53,228 bases of DNA from Fibrobacterota bacterium (GTDB lineage: Bacteria; Fibrobacterota; Fibrobacteria; UBA11236). Under the pieces are notes generated by a model. The model was not told where the DNA came from. It saw only the letters and a list, made by a program, of their open reading frames with translations, and made no database searches. Position numbers and translations under genes: made by a program. Location of the stretch: NCBI GenBank assembly GCA_019509785.1, contig JAEKLQ010000050.1:1-53228 (forward strand), written 5' to 3'. Shown here one piece after another: positions 16,612 through 23,847 of this stretch; the first letter of the stretch is position 1, and each line of letters opens with the position of its first letter.

Positions 16612-18333
16612 TCAATTCAACATTCCGTAGTCGCGGTGCCAGTTGGAAACCGGCGCGCCGTGCGGACGCCCCATCTTGAGATTGGTGACGATGCGGGACG
16701 TAGAACTGAATTCATGCCGCTCGCATTGGAAGAAATCGAAGGCATAGGTTTGCCCATACGAGAGCCAGTTCAGATCATCGAGATTCAGGATGGAGTTGGT
16801 GGAGCTGTGAATGCCTCCCAGATCGATGACGAGTTTATTGTTGATGAAGGTCCAAACGTCATCGTCGCCGGTGAACTCGAATATCAGGCCCGACTGGTAC
16901 AGGAAGGTGGTATGCATCTCCATGCAGAAGGAGTAATTGTGAGGAGAGGCTATGGGGTCATGCCAGTGCGAGTCGAGAGGGAAGAATTCCTGTTCGCCGC
17001 GGAAGGATGTGAGGGGATCGCCGGTAGGCAAGTTGCCCATGCGGCTGAAGACATAGGTGTAAGGCCCTTGGGACGCATCAAGATCAAATTGCAAGGAATC
17101 GTAGATCTTCACATTCTTGTAGGTATCCCCGGCGGGGTTCGCCTTGGTCTTATTGCAATCCGTCGCCGTCGAGTATTGGTAATCCAATGGATCGAAGGTC
17201 CAGTCCTTGAACCACTTGTTCACGCCGCAACCGTAATTGGCGGAGGGGATATTGCGCACGGGTTTGGGGATATGCGTCCTGCCGAAATAGCCCGCGTCCG
17301 CGACGGTGGAATCGGAGAGGGTGGATTGCACCATGTCCTTCTTAACGCCATAAGCATATACCGGCATGTCGAATTCGGGATGCCCGACGGAGGGGAAATC
17401 GTGGTAGATGACGGGCAGGTTCGATTGCTTGGGCGGCTGTACGGCTACGCCTTGCAAGGATAGGGACTGCACCAGGTTCTGGCGGTAAGCGGTATCGGTC
17501 GGGTGCCCGGGCCGCATGAGGATGGCTTCCGAGGTGATGCGGTAGGCATCCATCCCAATCGGGGCCACGCGGTAACGCACCGGCACGGTCCCCACCAAGG
17601 TGCTCGAGTTGTAAACCGGATCGGTCCTGTATTCGCTCAGGTATTGCCCGGTAATGGGCCGTTCGGCGAAGAATTCGGGCCCGTTCCATCCCACCTGCCC
17701 TACGGTCCAGCCTCCGCCTTGCTTATGGTAATATTCGAAGTAGTACCGCTTGCCGGCCTCCAGCGAGACGGGCGCTGAAACCCCCGAGCCGGAGGATGGC
17801 CAAGCCGTCACCCAACCGGGTTCTATCCTGCAAATCGGTTTGACGCCCAGATGCTTCGGATCATCGTCGGAGCTCAAGTAGAAGTGGGATTCGTCATCCG
17901 AACGGGTAATGAAGGTATAGGACCCGGAGAGAGGGGGTATGACCCACCCCGTCCATTTCAGCCCGAAATTGAATTGTTCCAGGCTGGAGCCCAGATAAGG
18001 CGAAGAGAGGGTATCGCTGTAAGGCGTCGTCTTCGTCAATTTCTCGAAGTTGGACACGCTGCCTCCCGCGATCCCGGTCCAGATCTCCCCGCGGATACGG
18101 CCGGTGCGGGTGGAGTCCACGTATTTGTAGGCCTTCCCGTTGATCAGTTCCTGGGCCAGAAGTGTCACCATGCCGTCGGAGGCCATGAAGGTCCGGATCT
18201 TGTTCTTGTAGTTGATGGCCGACATGCGGCCCATTTTCCCGTTGAATAACATTCCGATGGAGATGGCCGTCACCCCCAAAATCAGGAAGATCGTCATAGG
18301 AAGAACGAAACCGTTCTCACGGAATTTCCGCAT
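16612..18333 (-). CDS. PilX-like minor pilin carrying PA14 and fibro-slime domains (copy 2)
   Basis: 573 residues. N-terminus MRKFRENG then FVLPMTIFLILGVTAISIGM: a class III/prepilin-type leader cut after Gly8, a long hydrophobic helix, and NYKNKIRTFMASDGMVTLL, the PilX/GspK-like helix pattern. Position 5 of the mature protein is Met, not Glu, as in capping minor pilins. Residues about 110-235 form a PA14-like domain (GLKWTGWVIPP, YTFITRSDDESHFYL, YYFEYYHKQGGG). Residues about 320-565 form a fibro-slime domain (GHPEFDMP, CGVNKWFKDW, FEFTGDDDVWTFINNK, VIDLGGIHSS, FFQCERHEFSSTSRI). I chose ATG at 18333 because it aligns the leader with the paralogue; ATG at 18354 adds seven residues. Last gene of the pilin operon, 37 bases after its paralogue. 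Confidence 0.9.
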   Translation of the reverse strand: MRKFRENGFVLPMTIFLILGVTAISIGMLFNGKMGRMSAINYKNKIRTFMASDGMVTLLAQELINGKAYKYVDSTRTGRIRGEIWTGIAGGSVSNFEKLTKTTPYSDTLSSPYLGSSLEQFNFGLKWTGWVIPPLSGSYTFITRSDDESHFYLSSDDDPKHLGVKPICRIEPGWVTAWPSSGSGVSAPVSLEAGKRYYFEYYHKQGGGWTVGQVGWNGPEFFAERPITGQYLSEYRTDPVYNSSTLVGTVPVRYRVAPIGMDAYRITSEAILMRPGHPTDTAYRQNLVQSLSLQGVAVQPPKQSNLPVIYHDFPSVGHPEFDMPVYAYGVKKDMVQSTLSDSTVADAGYFGRTHIPKPVRNIPSANYGCGVNKWFKDWTFDPLDYQYSTATDCNKTKANPAGDTYKNVKIYDSLQFDLDASQGPYTYVFSRMGNLPTGDPLTSFRGEQEFFPLDSHWHDPIASPHNYSFCMEMHTTFLYQSGLIFEFTGDDDVWTFINNKLVIDLGGIHSSTNSILNLDDLNWLSYGQTYAFDFFQCERHEFSSTSRIVTNLKMGRPHGAPVSNWHRDYGMLN

Positions 18334-18370
18334 GGCTTGAATCCCCGTCTCCATCTATCCGTTCACGCGG

Positions 18371-20095
18371 TCAATTCATCGAACCGTAATCGCGATGCCA
18401 GTTGGTCACCGGCGCGCCCTGGGGCCGGCCCATCTTGATATTGGTCACGATCCGGCTCGTCGAATTGAATTCATGCCTTTCGCATTGGAAGAAATCGAAG
18501 GCATAGGTTTTCCCATAGGTGAGTCCCGTCAAATCATCCAGGCTCACGATGGCGTTGGAAGATGCGTGGACGCCTCCCAAATCGATGATCAGTTTGTTAT
18601 CGACGTAGGCCCATACGTCGTCATCGCCGGTGAATTCGAATTTGAGGCCCGATTGATGCAAAAAGGTGGTATGCAACTCGGTACAAAAAGAGAAGTTATG
18701 CCCTGAGCCCGCCGGATCTTGGCCCCGCCAGTCGAGGGGGAAATACTCGGCCTCGCCTTTAAAGGCCGTATGCGGATCGCCGGTGTTAATATTGCCTTGG
18801 CGGCTGTACACGTAGGTGTACGGTCCTTGGCTTTCGTCCAGATCGAATTGCAGCGAATCGTAGATTTTCACGTTCTGATAAGTAGTTCCTGCCGCGTTGA
18901 ACTTGGTTTTATTGCAATCCGAGGGATTCGTATACGCGTAGTCCCACTGATCGAGGGTCCAGTCCTTGAACCATTTGTTCACGCCGCAGCCATAGTTCGG
19001 GGTATTCGCGGCATGGAGGGGTTTGGGGATATGCGCGCGCCCGAAATAGGCCGCGTCCGTGGCGGTGGAGTCGCTCAAGGTCGGCTGCACCATCCCCGTA
19101 AAGACTCCGAGGCTGAAGGCGCCCGGCATATCGAATTCGGGATGGATCTTGGATAGGAAATCGTGATGGATGACGCGGAGGAACAGATGCGGCGGGGCCG
19201 GGATGGGCGGGCCCTTGAGGGATAGCATTTGCTCCAAGGGAAGGCGGTAGGCCGTATCGCTGGCATTCCCGGGGCGCGTCAGCACCGCCTCGGCGGAGAT
19301 GCGGAAGGCGTCCAATCCCATGGGCCCCACCCGGAAGCGCACGGGAACCCCGCCCAATTGGACCAAACCATTGTACTCGGGATCGGTCTTGTATTGGCTG
19401 AGGTATTGCCCGGATATGGGGCGCTCGGCGAAATATTCCGGGCCGCTCCAGCCCAACTGGCCCACGTCCCAGCCGCCGCCTTGCTTGTGGTAGTATTCGA
19501 AATAATACCGAGTCCCAGCGACCAATCCGATGGGGCCGGAAACCGCTTGCCCGGTTGTGGGCCAGCTGACCACCCAGCCCGGTTCGATGCTGCAAATAGG
19601 GCTGGCGGAAAGATGGCCCTGTTCCGCGTCGGTGCTGAGGTAGAAGCGGGACTCGTCGTCCGAGCGGGTGATGAAGGTGTAGGCGCCCGTAATCGGAGGC
19701 ATGAGCCATCCGGTCCATTTCAAGCCGTAATTCGACTGATTCAGATTCGATCCGAGATAGGGGGAGGAAAGGGTGTCGGTGAACGGGGTGGAGGGGATCG
19801 CGGCCATGAAATTCGCCACGCTGTTCCCGCCCATCCCCGACCAGATATGGCCCTGGATGCGGCCGGTGCGCGTGGAGTCCACGTATTTATAGGAGTTCCC
19901 GTTGATGAGCTCCTGGGCCAGCAAGGTTACCATGCCATCGACGGCCATGAAGGTACGGATCTTGTTCTTGTAATTGATGGTCGACATCCGCCCCATGCGC
20001 CCGTTGAAAAGGATGCCTACGGAAATGGCGGTGACCCCCAGCACGAGAAGGATGGTCAGGGGCAATACGAAACCGTTTCCGCGCGGTCCCTTCAT
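18371..20095 (-). CDS. PilX-like minor pilin carrying PA14 and fibro-slime domains (copy 1)
   Basis: 574 residues, same plan as the next gene downstream: leader MKGPRGNG, hydrophobic helix FVLPLTILLVLGVTAISVGI, PilX-type helix with NYKNKIRTFMAVDG, PA14-like domain (GLKWTGWLMPP, TFITRSDDESRFYL) and fibro-slime domain (IHPEFDMPG, CGVNKWFKDWTLD, FTGDDDVWAYVDNK, IDLGGVHASS, FFQCERHEFNSTSRI). The two copies are identical at most positions in the N-terminal helix and PA14 part and differ more around residues 85-100 and 300-350. The PA14 fold binds sugars in many adhesins, and fibro-slime proteins are surface-associated in Fibrobacter. Its start overlaps the PilW-like stop by four bases, so it is translationally coupled. 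Likely role: adhesive cap of a type IV pilus or pseudopilus. Confidence 0.92.
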   Translation of the reverse strand: MKGPRGNGFVLPLTILLVLGVTAISVGILFNGRMGRMSTINYKNKIRTFMAVDGMVTLLAQELINGNSYKYVDSTRTGRIQGHIWSGMGGNSVANFMAAIPSTPFTDTLSSPYLGSNLNQSNYGLKWTGWLMPPITGAYTFITRSDDESRFYLSTDAEQGHLSASPICSIEPGWVVSWPTTGQAVSGPIGLVAGTRYYFEYYHKQGGGWDVGQLGWSGPEYFAERPISGQYLSQYKTDPEYNGLVQLGGVPVRFRVGPMGLDAFRISAEAVLTRPGNASDTAYRLPLEQMLSLKGPPIPAPPHLFLRVIHHDFLSKIHPEFDMPGAFSLGVFTGMVQPTLSDSTATDAAYFGRAHIPKPLHAANTPNYGCGVNKWFKDWTLDQWDYAYTNPSDCNKTKFNAAGTTYQNVKIYDSLQFDLDESQGPYTYVYSRQGNINTGDPHTAFKGEAEYFPLDWRGQDPAGSGHNFSFCTELHTTFLHQSGLKFEFTGDDDVWAYVDNKLIIDLGGVHASSNAIVSLDDLTGLTYGKTYAFDFFQCERHEFNSTSRIVTNIKMGRPQGAPVTNWHRDYGSMN

Positions 20096-20970
20096 AAGCG
20101 GTTCCTGAGGATTACGTTCATGGGCAGGGTAATCCTGCGATAGCCGCCTGCCAGCCTGGGGTCGGACATGGCGGTACGCGCCCGCACGGTAATCTGGGCG
20201 GAGCGCATGGACTTCCAGAAGGTCGTCGTGGCGCCGGCCGCGTCCTTGAAGACGAAGGCGAGGGAATCGATGCTCTCGGCCAACACCATTTGCGCCCCCG
20301 TATTGCCGTCCGGACGCAAGATCAAATCGGTTCCCGAAGCGCCGCCGAGCAGGTATTGGTCCTCCCGGTATCCGTATACGCGATCCCCTACGGAAAGATC
20401 CACCGTGGCCGTGATCCGGAGGGTATCCATGCCGGCCGGCATGTCCTTGATCCCTTTCACGTATCCGTTAGCGTTATAGCCCGTATCGATGACCCGTTTG
20501 ACGATGGTTTTGGCGGGATCGGCGAAGTCGATCAGGACGTTGGCGACGTTGAGCAGGACGTTCCCGGTGCTCTGCCATTGGGTGGCGTCGCTGATAGGGA
20601 TAGATTGGGAATTCGGGGAATCCGTCCCGACGAACTGGATCGCGTTGCGCGGATTCACGGCCACCGTGGTTATGCCGGCTGTCTGGCTAATCACCGTCCA
20701 CCCGGTATCGGGAAGCCCCGATCCCGATTGCTGCAGGATCTCGGTAAAGCGGGTCACCACGAAATGGGCGTTCTGATCGCGTTCCTGCATTTGATCCTGC
20801 ATGCTGTACGCGTGATATGAGTCGCGATAGAATCGCACGATGCCCATGCCGATGATCACGCTGGCCACCATCGCGATCAGCGTTTCGATGAGGGTGAATC
20901 CGGGCGCCCCCCGGACCGGATCCCCGCAGCGCGCCCGTTCCCGGGCGGTTTCAGAACCGTTTCGATACAT
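20092..20970 (-). CDS. PilW/GspJ-like minor pilin
   Basis: 292 residues. A 24-residue leader ends in APG, followed by FTLIETLIAMVASVIIGMGI, with Glu at mature position 5: a classic prepilin peptidase site. Downstream RFYRDSYHAYSMQDQMQERDQNAHFVVTRFTEILQQSG (landmarks RFYRDSYHA and ARFVV-like NAHFVVTRF) is the PilW pattern, and the C-terminal half is beta-rich. Minor pilins of this class form the priming complex at the tip. Overlaps the PilV-like gene by 20 bases and the PilX-like gene by 4. Confidence 0.9.
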   Translation of the reverse strand: MYRNGSETARERARCGDPVRGAPGFTLIETLIAMVASVIIGMGIVRFYRDSYHAYSMQDQMQERDQNAHFVVTRFTEILQQSGSGLPDTGWTVISQTAGITTVAVNPRNAIQFVGTDSPNSQSIPISDATQWQSTGNVLLNVANVLIDFADPAKTIVKRVIDTGYNANGYVKGIKDMPAGMDTLRITATVDLSVGDRVYGYREDQYLLGGASGTDLILRPDGNTGAQMVLAESIDSLAFVFKDAAGATTTFWKSMRSAQITVRARTAMSDPRLAGGYRRITLPMNVILRNRL

Positions 20971-21376
20971 AGGTGGTGACCGTTAGGGAGTCGGGATAGG
21001 GCCGGGTCCAGGCCGCGACCAGGTCCATCTTCATGACGTTGTTGACCACGGCGTTGTCCACGGGCGAATAGGCGGGGGAGACCGTGCTGCGGATGGTGAT
21101 GTAATCGGGAGCCACGGCCGCCACGGTACGGGTGACGGGAGGCCAATTGTGGGTGGTGTCCCGGGCGATGGTGATGCGGGTGTCCTCCAGGAATTTCTCC
21201 AGCATCTTGCCTGCGACCAGGATGCGGGAGTTCTCGCCGCTGCCGCGGCTAGAGGAATGCTGCACGCGGGAAAAGAACAGCAGCCCGATGCCCACGACTA
21301 CGACGGCCGCCAGGACCTCGATCAAGGTCCATCCGCCTTGGCGTTGCGATCTACGTGATTCCGTTTGCGCGCTCAA
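20951..21376 (-). CDS. PilV/GspI-like minor pilin
   Basis: 141 residues. Leader MSAQTESRRSQRQGG, cut before WTLIEVLAAVVVVGIGLLFF, with Glu5 present. The remainder has a short helix (ILVAGKMLEKFLEDTRI) and a C-terminal beta sheet (PDYITIRSTVSPAYSP, SLTVTTYVSKRF). Size and order in the operon fit PilV/GspI. Its start codon overlaps the upstream FimT-like stop (ATGA). Confidence 0.88.
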   Translation of the reverse strand: MSAQTESRRSQRQGGWTLIEVLAAVVVVGIGLLFFSRVQHSSSRGSGENSRILVAGKMLEKFLEDTRITIARDTTHNWPPVTRTVAAVAPDYITIRSTVSPAYSPVDNAVVNNVMKMDLVAAWTRPYPDSLTVTTYVSKRF

Positions 21377-21972
21377 TGTTTGGTCACTTTCACCCGGCCC
21401 GTGCTGGCCAGGACGTCCAGGGTATCCTTGAATCCCTTTAACGTCAGCGTCACCTTGGCGCTAACGGTTGCCGATCCATCGCCTCTAAACACCACCTCGG
21501 TGGGTAATCCCGCGGGAACCGCGATGGTGATGCTCTGCTTGCGCGGAATCACGAAGGCGGAAAGGTAAAGCTGGTCCGTTCCCGCTACGAAATGGTTATC
21601 CGGGGGGTTGGCATCCAGGTAGGCGAAAACGCTATCGTCGAGAAGGCTTCCGGCGGCATGGAATTTAAAAACGACCCCGCAATGGCGATCAGGGCTAGCG
21701 ACGGCGCGCATGCGGGCGTTCAATAAAAAGTGCTTCATGCCGTCGGCGGCATTCTGGACGCGAATGCGGCGAACGAGACCGCTTAGCGGCTTGGCGGTAA
21801 TGGCGCTTAGGATCAGGATGACGCATACCGTCATGACCACTTGCATGACGGTATATCCCGCGGAACCAGGAAACAGGCTATTCGCTTTAATCGTCATAGG
21901 GTTATCTGATACATCCTTGACCATCGTACCTAACACATCCTTGACTTTCGATCCCGAGCCAACCTTTGCCAT
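21373..21972 (-). CDS. FimT/GspH-like minor pilin, first gene of the pilin operon
   Basis: Up to 199 residues. A prepilin-type site SAG before YTVMQVVMTVCVILILSAIT, with Gln in place of Glu at mature position 5. The body ends in the FimT/GspH pattern: EVVFRGDGSATVSAKVTLTL and a final STGRVKVTKH. Three in-frame starts are possible: ATG at 21972, at 21924 (leader of 23 residues) and at 21897 (leader of 14 residues); none has a strong ribosome binding site. The two shorter leaders are more usual. First gene of a run of five overlapping or nearly touching genes, so the promoter should lie upstream, in the gap shared with the divergent lipoprotein gene at 22213. Confidence 0.85.
   Translation of the reverse strand: MAKVGSGSKVKDVLGTMVKDVSDNPMTIKANSLFPGSAGYTVMQVVMTVCVILILSAITAKPLSGLVRRIRVQNAADGMKHFLLNARMRAVASPDRHCGVVFKFHAAGSLLDDSVFAYLDANPPDNHFVAGTDQLYLSAFVIPRKQSITIAVPAGLPTEVVFRGDGSATVSAKVTLTLKGFKDTLDVLASTGRVKVTKH
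21911..21945 (-). repeat. Direct repeat GTCAAGGATGT at the start of the pilin operon
   Basis: The 11-bp sequence GTCAAGGATGT (minus strand) occurs at 21935-21945 and again at 21911-21921, 24 bases apart. If translation starts at 21972 it encodes a VKDV repeat; if translation starts at 21897 it lies in the leader region and could be a regulator site. The 21898-22212 stretch otherwise holds no gene that I can support. Confidence 0.5.
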
Positions 21973-22212
21973 TGTACGAACAGGCGGGACCGGCCTGCAT
22001 CTTTTAAAGCAGCGGATTCCCCGAGAATCGCTAACCGGGCATCAGCGAACAAGGGCCCGATCGCCGATTCGCATCGCCCAGGCTTTAGGAGTTTGGAGGA
22101 AACCCCGGAAACGGTCGTTTTTCGGGTATTGAATTCATCGGCATTCCGCGTCATAGTTGGCTCGGCCTGTTCCGTACCCGCATGCGGGATAGGTCGAACG
22201 AATGGATCCGTC

Positions 22213-23847
22213 ATGTCATTTTGCAGGAACCTGGCAACCAGCCTGCTCTGCTTAACCGTCTTTGGATGCCTGGACACGAACCCAAACAACTCTTCCGCCC
22301 CCATCCAAACGGCGCGCGTTGGTTCTGCTCCGCCTAGCCGTCCCGATTGCATCGACCAGACTTTGCTCATGGTTCTGGACCGGGACGCGTTGTCCCCGGG
22401 GCGCAACCGCTTTTCCGAAGCCGATCTCAGCTGTTCCAGGAAACGCGTGGGCAACCGGGCGACCATCGATTGGTTTAGCCGCAATATCGGCCAGGAGGTG
22501 ACGCTTACTGCCGGAGAGGTCGGTAACGAAGGGTGGTTCGCCTTTTCCTCCGTGCGGATCGCTTGGAAGTCGGCCGGCCCGGATCACGAGGACGGATTGC
22601 GCAATTACCTGGATGCCGGGGCGGGCTTGGGCTCCCCCGACAAGTCCGGAAAGAAGGAAACCTTGCTTGATAGGGTATCGGGCCTGGTCCCCTTGCGCGC
22701 CACCGGTCTGGCGCGGTTGGAGGGCCGATCGGTCTGCGCCTTGGTGCTTGATGGGGATGTACGTATGTCCTACGCGCCGCCGCTCGGGGATCTCCGCGGG
22801 GACTATCTGGGTAAAGCCGCCTTCCTGATCCTTTCCGTCGACGACAAGGCGCGCCGCTCCGGCGGGGAATTGCCGCAGGTGCGGGTTCGCGTGTTGGATG
22901 CGGAAGCGGTCTGCGCCGATCCCTTGTCGATGTTCGACGAGGCGCCGCCGACCGTATCCGCCCAAGAACCGCGCGATGCCGAAAGGCCCGCGTGCGTGGT
23001 CCAACGCACGCTCTTGAACGAACCCTGGAACGCCATCGATACCGCCCTATGGCGGGCGGATGAAGATGCGGTCGCGGAGGATGGCTTATTCCAAGCCCGC
23101 GATGGATCGGGGTCGGCGGCGGCGGACTGGATCCCCAAGTGCCCTTTGGCCCTGGACACCAATACGGTCATCCGCTTTTCCAATCGGATGCGATTACTGG
23201 ATCCGGTCGCCAATGATTTCACGGAAAGCGGGGCGCTCTTCCTGATCAACGCCGATGCGGACGAGAGCTTCGCCAACTATGCCTTCCTGAACATGGGTTT
23301 TACGGGCCAGCCCGGGAAAATCTTCGTGGAGATCTTCGGCTCCAGCGGCGGGCTGGATTTCGACCAGTTCGAGGAAAGTTCCCTCGGCTCCGCCCCCAGT
23401 GTCACTTTCACCCTCGACCTGCTGGTTTCCAAGGATGCCTACCGCGTGGTCGTGGGGGATGAGGCCGTGGATACGGTCACGCTGGCATCCCCGTTGCCGG
23501 CGGTCTCCCTGTTCGAAGTTGGCGTCCAGCAAATCGGCTTCGGCATGCGCGGGCTGGTTGACCAGACCACGGTTTCCGTGCAATGCAAGAACGCGAAAGA
23601 ATCGGAGCGCCGTTGCCGGCCCCATTCGAAGCACCAGTTTTGCTGGCGAGAAGGAAGGATCCACTGCAGATCCGGGTCGATAGCCTCCGAAATATTGCGG
23701 AAATCGACCCTGGTGCGAAGGCACATCCGCTGCCGCAACGATCTGATCCGGATGGCGAAGGAGAAGTGCGGCCGCATGGCGCATCCCCCGAAGGGATTGG
23801 CAATGCTGGCGAAGTTGAAGCCTATGCCGGAGACGGAACCGCGTTAA
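22213..23847 (+). CDS. Lipoprotein of unknown function with possible lectin-like domain and odd C-terminus
   Basis: About 544 residues from ATG at 22213; this start gives a clear lipoprotein signal (MSFCRNLATSLLCLTVFGC, lipobox VFGC). Starts further upstream would bury this signal. The middle has no family I recognise (LLMVLDRDALSPGRNRFSEADLSC, SFD-like segments). The part from about residue 290 to 475 (NEPWNAIDTALWRADEDAV, VIRFSNRMRLLDP, ALFLINADADESFANYAFLNMGF; landmarks only) looks like a concanavalin A-type beta sandwich. The last 80 residues, after VSVQCKN, turn Arg/Cys/Lys-rich and low in beta pattern, which could be a true tail or the result of a frameshift. Divergent from the pilin operon and overlapping the cyclase stop by four bases. 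Confidence 0.68.
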   Translation: MSFCRNLATSLLCLTVFGCLDTNPNNSSAPIQTARVGSAPPSRPDCIDQTLLMVLDRDALSPGRNRFSEADLSCSRKRVGNRATIDWFSRNIGQEVTLTAGEVGNEGWFAFSSVRIAWKSAGPDHEDGLRNYLDAGAGLGSPDKSGKKETLLDRVSGLVPLRATGLARLEGRSVCALVLDGDVRMSYAPPLGDLRGDYLGKAAFLILSVDDKARRSGGELPQVRVRVLDAEAVCADPLSMFDEAPPTVSAQEPRDAERPACVVQRTLLNEPWNAIDTALWRADEDAVAEDGLFQARDGSGSAAADWIPKCPLALDTNTVIRFSNRMRLLDPVANDFTESGALFLINADADESFANYAFLNMGFTGQPGKIFVEIFGSSGGLDFDQFEESSLGSAPSVTFTLDLLVSKDAYRVVVGDEAVDTVTLASPLPAVSLFEVGVQQIGFGMRGLVDQTTVSVQCKNAKESERRCRPHSKHQFCWREGRIHCRSGSIASEILRKSTLVRRHIRCRNDLIRMAKEKCGRMAHPPKGLAMLAKLKPMPETEPR

